Source of the DNA: an uncultured Clostridia bacterium
Lineage (GTDB): Bacteria; Bacillota; Clostridia; Christensenellales; UBA1242
Direction of reading: 5' to 3'
DNA length: 60,195 nt
Assembly (NCBI GenBank): GCA_945928645.1
Contig: CAMENR010000006.1
Location: 1-60,195, forward strand
Part shown: piece after piece, positions 53,501-60,195 of the stretch
Position numbering within the stretch: the first letter of the stretch is position 1
Layout of the letters: the number at the start of each line of letters is the position of its first letter
Position numbers and translations under genes: made by a program
Notes under the pieces: generated by a model
Told to the model about the DNA's origin: nothing
Databases searched by the model: none
What the model saw: the letters and a program-made list of their open reading frames with translations, nothing else

Positions 53501-55492
53501 GGTCAATGTGCTATTTATGGGGATACAAACTATACTATACAATACACATATTCTGGTAATATTGCTGGAGAAATGCCAAATTTTAGTGGCTCTTTAACAA
53601 GGGAATCTGGTAGCGATGTAGGGTTGTATAATATTACACAGGGGACTTTGAAGTTGGTCGATTCTGAAACCTTTTGCAAAGAGGATTATGAATTGGAGAT
53701 AGCAAGTGATGTAAAATTTGAAATAGTAAAAAAACAACTAATAGTTGTCCCAACGGGCTCCTTGCAAAAAATGTATGGCAAAACTGACCCAGAGTTGACA
53801 TTTACATTAACAGGTGCTGTTGGAAGAGATGTTGTAACATTCAATGGACAAATTATTCGTAAGACAGGCGAAAGTGTAGGAAGTTATGGTTATGAAATAG
53901 GGTCTGTAACATTGGATAGCGAATGGTCAACAAATTACACTGTTTGCTCAACAATTGAAGGGAGTTTTGAAATTGTTTGCGCAGTTATTAAGATAAAAAT
54001 TAAAGATCAAACAAGCCCTTATGGCAATATCAAAACCAATTATCAATATGAATTTTTGGACGGAACGGAGGGAAATATTTCTTCTAGCGATAGCGCTCAA
54101 GGCATAATAGAATTTGTGTGTAAAGATGATACGGGTTTGCCAATTTCTAATACAACAAGAAGAAATGATGCTGGTTATGATATAACTGCAAAATCAAAAA
54201 ATAGCAATTATGAAGTGCAAGCAACCTCGGCAAAACACTACATTCAATATAAGATGTGTGTTGTAACATTTGAATACATTGATCAAACGGCAACTATTGA
54301 GGTGGAACAATTCTCCAAACTTACATCTGCGCCTAGCGAAATAAACATCTCTGTGCCTGGATATAGGTTTGGGGATTGGCAAATTGGTAGTGTGGTATAT
54401 GATATAGCAAACTATGAAGTTGAAGATGATGTAACATTTGTAGGTAGTTATACTTTGATAACTTATACAATAATATACAACTTAAATGGTGGGGAATTTG
54501 CTGGCGATTATGTCAAAAATTATACAGTTGTTACAGAAACTTTTTATCTTCCAAATCCCACAAGGGAAAGATATATATTTGAGGGGTGGTTTGACAATGC
54601 AAATTTTAGTGGTCAACGCATAGAAAAGGTGGAACAAGGCTCGACTAAAAATCTAGTTTTTATTGCCAAATGGAAAGGGGAAGATTGCTCTATTACAACA
54701 CCAGAAGGGAATGAAAAATTTGCAGTTAGCAGTAGCAAATCTGTTGTGGAGTATGGCTCTATGTATTCATTCTCTGTGGAATTGCAAAGTGGTTATAGCA
54801 AATCGCAAAAGACTATAAAAACATATATAAAATGGTTAGGTAGTGGCGAAAGGGTATTGATTGAAAATGCTGATATTCAACAAGAAGATGTAGGTGATAT
54901 GCCTCTAGACCCAAAACTAACAATCGAATATGAAATACGAGTTAAGGGGAGTTTTGAGATAGAGGTTGAAGGGGTGTCCATAAATGAGTATCAAGTTGCA
55001 TTTGTAGTTGACGGAGAAGTATATAGACAAGAAAAATTAACACACGGAGACAGTTTGCCAGATGACCGTATCCCAACCATTCCGGAAAAACTTCATTACA
55101 CCCAAGTAGAGCCAGTTTGGAGTCAAACAGAGGTAAACAATGTATATTGCGACTTAATCATCAATGCGATATATACCCCAGATGTTTATAAGGTTACATT
55201 TGTATTTGAAGACGGACAAACAGTGGAACAAGATGTTACTTATGGCACAATATGTTCTACTGAAAAATTAAGCGAAGTATATGAGTTAAAATTCTTGGAA
55301 TACTATGAATTTGATGGTCAACTTGATAATATACAAGATGATACAACTATCAATGTTAAGGTTGTTAGCAATAGGCATTTGTTGTATATTGCTCTAGGAA
55401 TAATAGGAGGGATTGCAATAGTTGGAACTATAGTGGGAGTAATAGTTAGAAAGAGAAGACATAAGTTTAATTGGTGGAGTTATAACAAATAG
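50549..55492 (+). CDS. Secreted, membrane-anchored papain-like protease with MBG-like and InlB repeats
   Basis: 1647 aa. Signal peptide: basic N-terminus, core YIFLGVVMSLAFLLCGVSIG, probable cut near EAQG. A C1A-type protease domain is visible with oxyanion Gln76, nucleophile Cys82 (NICWTFAS), His262 (NHMIAIVGWDDN) and Asn287 (CQNSYGS). About residues 630-1150 hold five or six ~85-residue MBG-like repeats (TITYGDLDN, KKYGDDDPVF, KMYGKTDPEL). InlB-type units follow (TIIYNLNGGEF to IFIAKW-like). The C-terminus has one membrane helix (about residues 1610-1632) and a basic tail RKRRHK. It is predicted to sit on the cell surface; substrate unknown. Start ATG 50549 follows TTGAGGAAG. Confidence 0.85.
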   Translation: MHKNKFKLSYIFLGVVMSLAFLLCGVSIGKTITVEAQGVSYPLAQATTLPESYSLYNISGITVEQNEGLSYRVGNQKGSNICWTFASLTAFETTLKMTNVIDKNMDINFSEADMAYYVHKEARDRSSVGGGATEFAYEYLSRGVGVVQEQSWETYNQEKNWANDATLTTYYENKIALYGRNYLPYEAKEYKLFPSRSVIKFNDSVDGVDSETTEQKILELRNSIKQHITTYGAVMASIYMNNSYYNNSLYTYCNNDYSTTNHMIAIVGWDDNKEDNLGNKGAYICQNSYGSTYGNEGFFYVMYADNTIEDDVGGFIRVGEIDDSEDILLYDKMDVEGSVNKNQFVVLNGTSYSTEFYNTPNTYVFANVFERQNYSDQYISKIKLPTISVLAGTVSNNAITYYTSNNSPTNFKVFVADGISKSELTSLSTVFKNKFPTSTAIKNPYTTGGDEYLFTSQQTGFYCVDLQEEIALSGDYFVVFMQVQAGGYVFAGNNASNISYPTYITSNSYGTSGWGEYKVGSGSSAYNCVFPMIVESKVKGEIQASVQEGSVIAEYDGKSHNPRVTVSSPQNTEIAYSIDGGDYTSSINLIDVKWGEDTNGNKVAMPYTIAIKISAKFYQPKILICHVQINPRTLNVIPVEQTITYGDLDNQTLAFLVDGLVEGEEEYHTGRLQRQSGSNAGEYPINIGDLKFVERGNFNPSNYSINFDETKIFTILPKVLTVLPNDVSKKYGDDDPVFDYTFEGAVGDEIPVGNISLERESGENAGNYALNLSSTSSLSNHTQSGFYARNYTLQIAQDSFFEIEKRELVLTFTKQLSKKVGESDPVLEFEFDNKVAGEEPNYSGSLARESGESVGHYLITAGNFCLIDNLSGNFLASNYCFRLEEGYLYITNGTLDASSFVSSKSSTYNGQMQYIDVFAGDSMTVLYCEGETFVEENSQTEPIGRLHVGKNMITIKFSMKDYDDSYATVFIEILPATIIVTPKSGQCAIYGDTNYTIQYTYSGNIAGEMPNFSGSLTRESGSDVGLYNITQGTLKLVDSETFCKEDYELEIASDVKFEIVKKQLIVVPTGSLQKMYGKTDPELTFTLTGAVGRDVVTFNGQIIRKTGESVGSYGYEIGSVTLDSEWSTNYTVCSTIEGSFEIVCAVIKIKIKDQTSPYGNIKTNYQYEFLDGTEGNISSSDSAQGIIEFVCKDDTGLPISNTTRRNDAGYDITAKSKNSNYEVQATSAKHYIQYKMCVVTFEYIDQTATIEVEQFSKLTSAPSEINISVPGYRFGDWQIGSVVYDIANYEVEDDVTFVGSYTLITYTIIYNLNGGEFAGDYVKNYTVVTETFYLPNPTRERYIFEGWFDNANFSGQRIEKVEQGSTKNLVFIAKWKGEDCSITTPEGNEKFAVSSSKSVVEYGSMYSFSVELQSGYSKSQKTIKTYIKWLGSGERVLIENADIQQEDVGDMPLDPKLTIEYEIRVKGSFEIEVEGVSINEYQVAFVVDGEVYRQEKLTHGDSLPDDRIPTIPEKLHYTQVEPVWSQTEVNNVYCDLIINAIYTPDVYKVTFVFEDGQTVEQDVTYGTICSTEKLSEVYELKFLEYYEFDGQLDNIQDDTTINVKVVSNRHLLYIALGIIGGIAIVGTIVGVIVRKRRHKFNWWSYNK

Positions 55493-55509
55493 TTATTATA
55501 TTGAAAACA

Positions 55510-55583
55510 AAAAAAAAGAGATACCTTAATAATATCACTCCAGATATTTAATATTGGAGCATAGATAAGGGGTATCTCTTTTA
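55510..55583. terminator. Two-way terminator between convergent genes
   Basis: GAGATACC pairs with GGTATCTC, flanked by an A-run on the left and TTTT on the right, so it works in both directions. An inner CTCCA/TGGAG hairpin (55538-55542 with 55555-55559) extends it. Confidence 0.75.
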
Positions 55584-55603
55584 TTTTGATGAAATGTAAC
55601 TGT

Positions 55604-55836
55604 GTAGCAGGTTAAAATAATTATTACAACTAACCATATAACACATTAAAATTGATTTTATAACAAGTTAAAATTATAACTACATAATAAATCAAAAATA
55701 ATTATATAACTGATTAAAAGTAGCGGGATAACAAATCAAAAATAATTATATATCTGATTAAAATTAGCGGTATAACAAATCAAAAATAGGTATAAACAAA
55801 TTAAAAGCAATTTTATAATAAATTAAAAGTAGTTAT
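55604..55836. repeat. About ten tandem 22-bp repeats, AT-rich
   Basis: Units begin about every 22 bp with ATAACAAATTAAAA or ATAACTGATTAAAA, clearest at 55638, 55660, 55684, 55706, 55728, 55750, 55772, 55794 and 55815. Alternate units are more alike, giving a 44-bp superperiod between 55706 and 55793. The last unit contains the nifJ stop codon. Confidence 0.85.
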
Positions 55837-58800
55837 TCTTGTTTGGTTGCTAGGTCCTTATACATTTGGTATCTTTCTAATGCACAGCGTTTGCTTTCTT
55901 CAAATAATTTTTTTGCGAGTTGAGGAGAAAGTCTTTCAAGTGCAGTATATCTCGCCTCTCCTTTCAAAAATTCCTCATAATCCATACTTGGAGCAGGGGA
56001 GTCTAGTCTAAATGGATTTTTGCCTTGTGTGATAAGCCTTGGATCATATCTATACAGATTCCAATATCCACAGTCTACAGCACGTTTAATTTCGTCTTGA
56101 GCCCCAGACATAGTTATCCCATGGTTGATGCAAGGTGAGTATGCAATAATAAGGCTTGGACCATTAAAACTTTCTGCTTCGCTTATTGCTTGCACTGCTT
56201 GATTGATATTTGCCCCAAGTCCAATTTGTGCTACATAAACATTTTTGTAGGTCATAGCTATCAATCCAAGGTCCTTCTTTGGTGTTCGCTTTCCACTAGA
56301 AGCAAATTTTGCTGTGGCAGAAAGAGGAGTTGCTTTGGACATTTGTCCACCTGTGTTGGAATACACTTCGGTATCCAATACCAAAATATTTACATTTTCT
56401 CCACTTGCTAATACTTGATCCAGACCGCCAAAACCTATATCATATGCCCAGCCATCTCCACCAATTATCCAGATACTTTCCTTTACAAAAGAATTTTTAT
56501 ATCTTTCAAGCACTGTGCCAGAAAGGAGATTGGTTGATAGCAATTCGTTGGATATTTCATAAGATTTTTCGCCATCATCAAAATTTTCAAGCCATGATGC
56601 AAGAAGGGTGGATAGTTGTTCATTTTTGCTGGTTGGAAGGAATTTTTCAACTTCCTTTTTTAGTGCATTTCTAGCGTTTTTCTTTGCCAATGCCATACCA
56701 AAGCCAAATTCTGCATTGTCTTCAAACAAACTACTTGCCCAAGCTGGCCCATGTCCAGCGCTATTTTTTGCAAATGGGGAAGTTGGAGCACTGCCAGAGT
56801 AAATACTGCTACAACCAGTAGCATTGGCAACAATCATTCTCTTGCCAAAGAGTTGGCTGGCAAGTTTGATGTATGGAGTTTCGCCACAGCCTGCACACGC
56901 ACCGCTAAATTCAAAATATGGCTTTTCAAATTGGCTTCCTTTTAGAGTGTTTGGCTTGAAGATTGTTTTTGGGTTTTCTATTCTTTTTGCAAACTCAATA
57001 TTTTCTCTTTCTGCTTCTTCCAGGTCAACACTGTCAACCATTTCTAGAGCCTTATTCTTGGCTGGGCAAACTTTTACGCAATTTGCACATCCTGTGCAGT
57101 CTGCCACATCTATTTGAACCCTAAAATTGTAGCCATTGACACCAAGTGCTTTTATCGTTTCAAAATCACTTGGGACAGATTGTTCATTTTCCTTTACAAG
57201 CACTGGCCTTATAGCACTGTGAGGGCAAACAGCAGAACACATATTGCATTGGATACAATTTTGCTTTATCCATCTTGGGCTGGTTATTGATATGCCTCTC
57301 TTTTCAAAGCGGGAAGTGTTGGTTGGAACATATCCTCGAGGAGAAAATTTGGAAACAGGAAGCTCATCTCCATGTTTGTGTTCAATTATTTTTATAAAAT
57401 CTCTGTCGTAGGCATCAACATTTTTACTGCTTACTTTTTTGTCGTTTTGTTGAGGAGTCCATTTGGATAGGTCATATTCTACTAAGTTTGCAGTTGCATT
57501 TTTTATTGCTCGAATATTTGCGTCAACCACCGCTTGACCTTTTTTGGCATAGGTTTTTGTGGAGGCATCTATAAGCAAATTTTCCACTTTTTCATAAGAA
57601 ATTATATTTGTAAGCTTAAAAAAGCATGCTTGCATTACCACATTTATTCTGTGCCCAAGTCCTGCTTCTTCGGCAACTTTGTTTGCATTGATTACATATA
57701 ATTTTGCCTTCTTATCCTTAAGAGTTTGAACAAAACTTTGAGGTAAGAATTTGTCTAGATTTTCTGCCCCATAAGGAGAGTTGAGTAGGAAAATGCCATT
57801 TTCTTTTAGATCATTTGCCATGTCATATTTATTTACAAAGTTTATGTTGTGGCAAGCAATAAAGTTTGCATTGGTTATCAAATATGGTTGATTGGTGTGA
57901 TTTTTGCCAAATCGCAAATGAGAAATGGTTGCACTGCCAGATTTTTTGGAGTCATATTCAAAATATCCTTGGGCAAAAAGGTCTGTGTTGGAACCAATTA
58001 TTTTGATAGAATTCTTGTTAGCACTGACGGTGCCATCACTTCCAAGCCCAAAAAACTTGCAAGAATAATTTTCATCATTTATATGGAATGATTTGTCATA
58101 AGGCAGGGAAGAATGAAGGACATCATCAATTATCCCCACTGTGAAATCATTTTTCATTTCGCCTTGCAGGTTGTCAAAAACACTCTTTGCCATAGCAGGA
58201 GTAAATTCCTTGCCTCCAAGCCCATATCTTCCATGCACAACTTTTGCATCAAATCCAAACTCATACAATGCAGATGCTACATCTTTATACAATGGCTCTC
58301 CGTCAGAGCCGTTTTCCTTGGTTCTATCCAGCACCGCAATGCGTTTTGTAGTTTTTGGCAATGCTTGCACAAATTTTTCGGATACAAAAGGTCTGTAGAG
58401 CCTTACACACAACACTCCCAGCCCAGTTCTTCCATTTTTGGCAAGGTATTTTTGGGTTTCTTTTGCAGTTTCCACTCCACTTCCCATAAGGACAACTACA
58501 TCAGTTGCATTTTTGTCGCCAAAATATTCAAACAGGGAATAGTGCCTACCTGTTATACTCTCTAGGTCTTTCATCGCACTCAAAACTGCTCTTGGTGTTT
58601 GTCTATAAAAAATTTCGCAAGCCTCTCTGTTTTGAAAATATATGTCTGGATTTTGAGCGGTGCCTTGCTGGTGAGGGGAAACGCTAGACAAAGCACTCAA
58701 CTTAAAAGAGTCAATTTCCTTTTGTGGTAAGATTTTTCGGAGGTCGTCGTATGATATGTCTTCTATTTTTTGGATTTCGTGCGACGTCCTAAATCCGTCA

Positions 58801-59303
58801 AAGAAATGCAAGAAAGGCACTCTTGATTTTAGAGTAGCGATGTGGGATACAACAGCCATATCTTGTGCTTCTTGAACAGTGTTGGAACACAACATTGCAA
58901 ACCCCGTTTGTCTGCAAGCCATAACATCTGCATGGTCGCCAAATATAGACAGTGCGTGGGTAGAAAGAGCCCTTGCCGAAACATGAAAGACAGTTGGCAA
59001 AAGTTCGCCTGCTATTTTATACATATTAGGTATCATAAGTAGCAATCCTTGGCTGGCTGTAAAAGTTGTGGTAAGGCAACCACAAGCCAGTGCCCCATGC
59101 ACAGCCCCAGCAACTCCTGCTTCCGATTGCATTTGGGATACTTTGACTGTATCACCAAATAGATTTTTTTCTCCTTTTGTTTGCCATTCATCACAAGATT
59201 CTGCCATTGGCGATGATGGGGTTATTGGGTATATAACCGCCATTTCCGAAAAGGCATAAGCCATCTTTGCACAGGCAGTATTTCCATCAACAGTTATTTT
59301 CAT
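55833..59303 (-). CDS. nifJ: Pyruvate:ferredoxin (flavodoxin) oxidoreductase
   Basis: 1156 aa single-chain enzyme that oxidises pyruvate to acetyl-CoA and CO2, reducing ferredoxin. It opens KITVDGNTACAKMAYAF and has YPITPSSPMAE; two [4Fe-4S] motifs CIQCNMCSAVCP (about residue 684) and CTGCANCVKVCP (about 738); a third-cluster/TPP region CAGCGETPY and GDGWAYDIGFGG (about 950). The start is ATG 59303: the track's start is a TTG inside the GGAGG ribosome binding site. It is a key enzyme of anaerobic metabolism. Confidence 0.98.
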   Translation of the reverse strand: MKITVDGNTACAKMAYAFSEMAVIYPITPSSPMAESCDEWQTKGEKNLFGDTVKVSQMQSEAGVAGAVHGALACGCLTTTFTASQGLLLMIPNMYKIAGELLPTVFHVSARALSTHALSIFGDHADVMACRQTGFAMLCSNTVQEAQDMAVVSHIATLKSRVPFLHFFDGFRTSHEIQKIEDISYDDLRKILPQKEIDSFKLSALSSVSPHQQGTAQNPDIYFQNREACEIFYRQTPRAVLSAMKDLESITGRHYSLFEYFGDKNATDVVVLMGSGVETAKETQKYLAKNGRTGLGVLCVRLYRPFVSEKFVQALPKTTKRIAVLDRTKENGSDGEPLYKDVASALYEFGFDAKVVHGRYGLGGKEFTPAMAKSVFDNLQGEMKNDFTVGIIDDVLHSSLPYDKSFHINDENYSCKFFGLGSDGTVSANKNSIKIIGSNTDLFAQGYFEYDSKKSGSATISHLRFGKNHTNQPYLITNANFIACHNINFVNKYDMANDLKENGIFLLNSPYGAENLDKFLPQSFVQTLKDKKAKLYVINANKVAEEAGLGHRINVVMQACFFKLTNIISYEKVENLLIDASTKTYAKKGQAVVDANIRAIKNATANLVEYDLSKWTPQQNDKKVSSKNVDAYDRDFIKIIEHKHGDELPVSKFSPRGYVPTNTSRFEKRGISITSPRWIKQNCIQCNMCSAVCPHSAIRPVLVKENEQSVPSDFETIKALGVNGYNFRVQIDVADCTGCANCVKVCPAKNKALEMVDSVDLEEAERENIEFAKRIENPKTIFKPNTLKGSQFEKPYFEFSGACAGCGETPYIKLASQLFGKRMIVANATGCSSIYSGSAPTSPFAKNSAGHGPAWASSLFEDNAEFGFGMALAKKNARNALKKEVEKFLPTSKNEQLSTLLASWLENFDDGEKSYEISNELLSTNLLSGTVLERYKNSFVKESIWIIGGDGWAYDIGFGGLDQVLASGENVNILVLDTEVYSNTGGQMSKATPLSATAKFASSGKRTPKKDLGLIAMTYKNVYVAQIGLGANINQAVQAISEAESFNGPSLIIAYSPCINHGITMSGAQDEIKRAVDCGYWNLYRYDPRLITQGKNPFRLDSPAPSMDYEEFLKGEARYTALERLSPQLAKKLFEESKRCALERYQMYKDLATKQE

Positions 59304-59329
59304 TTTTTCCTCCAAATTATTACAAGAAT

Positions 59330-59358
59330 ATTATCATTGTTTTAATCTTTTTTGTCAA
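59330..59358 (-). promoter_or_regulatory. Promoter of nifJ
   Basis: On the minus strand TTGACA (59358-59353), 17-bp spacer, GATAAT (59335-59330). A second TTGACA lies further upstream without a clear -10. Confidence 0.65.
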
Positions 59359-59418
59359 ACATATTATGTATAAATTGTTGTCAAAAAAGATGTTTTATAA
59401 CTTAAAAGCATATTAAAG

Positions 59419-59447
59419 TTGCCAATTAACCAAAAAAGTGATAAAAT
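59419..59447 (+). promoter_or_regulatory. Promoter of truA (leaderless)
   Basis: TTGCCA (59419-59424), 17-bp spacer, TAAAAT (59442-59447). The predicted +1 coincides with the A of the truA ATG at 59454. Confidence 0.6.
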
Positions 59448-59453
59448 AAAATT

Positions 59454-60194
59454 ATGAAAAATATTTGCATAAAAATTGAGTATATTGGCACAAATTATTG
59501 TGGATTTCAGAGGCAAAAGAATGGGTTGTCTATTCAGCAAGTTGTAGAAGAAGCCATTTTGTCTGCAACTGGTGAAGCGGTTAACATTATTCCAAGTGGA
59601 AGAACTGATGCTGGGGTGCATGCCCTAGGGCAAGTCGCAAATTTTTTATACAATGGAAATATCCCAACAGCCAAATTGAAGATTGTGATAAATCATCATC
59701 TGCCAAAAGATATAAGAGTTGTTGAAGTGGTTGAAAAAACAAAAGAGTTTAATGCTCGCAAATCTGCCAAGAAAAAGACATATTTATATAAAATTTTTAC
59801 AGGTCAAGACATGAGTGTTTTTGATGAGGATAGAGTTTTGCATTACCCATATCAGTTGGATTTTGACTTGTTAAACAAATGTGCAAAGGCACTTGTTGGC
59901 GAGCATGACTTTGCTTGTTATGTGGCAAGTGGTGCTAGCAATACAACTACCAAAAGGACAATTTATTCTGCTTCATTTGAAAGAGTTGGCGAGTATGTGT
60001 TTTTTCGTATAACTGGCAATGGCTTTTTGTATAATATGGTTAGAATACTTGTTGGGACTATGTTGGAGGTTGCCACACACAAGCGTCCTTTGCAAAACTT
60101 TGAGCAAAGCCTCACTAGTGGCAAGAGGGCAGATGTGGGTAGGACTGCCAAGGCTTGCGGGTTGTATCTGGAAAGTGTGTGTTATGACACATAA
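59454..60194 (+). CDS. truA: tRNA pseudouridine(38-40) synthase TruA
   Basis: 246 aa enzyme that forms pseudouridine at positions 38-40 of tRNA anticodon arms. The catalytic Asp52 lies in PSGRTDAGVHA; GNGFLYNMVRILVGT is the conserved C-terminal block. The gene is complete and ends one base before the window edge. No ribosome binding site precedes ATG 59454, fitting leaderless translation. Confidence 0.97.
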   Translation: MKNICIKIEYIGTNYCGFQRQKNGLSIQQVVEEAILSATGEAVNIIPSGRTDAGVHALGQVANFLYNGNIPTAKLKIVINHHLPKDIRVVEVVEKTKEFNARKSAKKKTYLYKIFTGQDMSVFDEDRVLHYPYQLDFDLLNKCAKALVGEHDFACYVASGASNTTTKRTIYSASFERVGEYVFFRITGNGFLYNMVRILVGTMLEVATHKRPLQNFEQSLTSGKRADVGRTAKACGLYLESVCYDT

Positions 60195-60195
60195 A

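Noticed and set aside
55604-55836. CRISPR array
   Set aside because: Units are contiguous with no unique spacers of constant length, and no cas genes are near.

Overview
The window is a gene-dense, low-GC chromosomal segment of a Gram-positive-type anaerobe, most likely an uncultured gut Clostridia (Firmicutes). The grounds are: near-perfect AGGAGG-type ribosome binding sites; the order plsX-rnc-smc-ftsY, then ylxM-ffh-rpsP-khpA-rimM-trmD-rbgA-rnhB-yraN-rplS, then rpsB-tsf; dprA-topA-trmFO-hslV-hslU; a V/A-type ATPase operon in place of an F-type one; a single-chain pyruvate:ferredoxin oxidoreductase; and secreted proteins with InlB-type (Listeria-Bacteroides) repeats. TGA is used as a stop, so the code is standard. 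This placement is inferred from gene content and order only.

Layout. 1-4295: two adjacent exported proteins (the first cut by the window edge) that share a Hint (hedgehog/intein) domain and a further C-terminal module I do not recognise; this is the most unusual part. 4423-4536: three 38-bp tandem repeats. 4618-8010: asd-dapA-lysC, the aspartate branch to diaminopimelate/lysine. 8204-9511: a membrane-anchored, repeat-rich surface protein behind a duplicated promoter. 9678-24974: phospholipid, RNA and chromosome housekeeping (plsX, rnc, smc, ftsY, comM, dprA, topA, trmFO, hslVU, trxA). 25203-25296: a compact predicted small RNA with its own promoter and terminator. 25375-31204: the SRP/ribosome-maturation block. 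31321-32935: cysteine desulfurase and Fe-S scaffold. 33035-38163: rpsB (with a structured leader), tsf, ruvX, a DUF1292 protein, lysS, tRNA-Leu(CAG) on the minus strand, yceD and rpmF. 38300-41911: a PepD-like protein that has lost metal ligands, a TPR-like protein and a small membrane protein. 42153-50522: a complete nine-gene V-type ATPase operon whose K subunit has all five Na+ ligands known from Enterococcus hirae NtpK. 50549-55492: a 1647-residue secreted papain-like protease with MBG-like and InlB repeats and a C-terminal membrane anchor. 55604-55836: 22-bp tandem repeats running into the stop codon of nifJ (minus strand). 59454-60194: truA, apparently leaderless.

How the genes fit together. 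PFOR makes acetyl-CoA and reduced ferredoxin, the Na+-type rotary ATPase links ATP to a sodium gradient, and IscS/IscU can supply Fe-S clusters to PFOR. FtsY and Ffh form the co-translational export route that the Hint proteins, the InlB-repeat protein and the giant protease would use. Stretches over 300 bp without a gene: 4296-4617 (terminator, 38-bp repeats, asd promoter); 24975-25374 (small RNA and two promoters; I see nothing in 24975-25167); 55493-55832 (two-way terminator and 22-bp repeats). All calls were made by eye; no database search or folding program was run.
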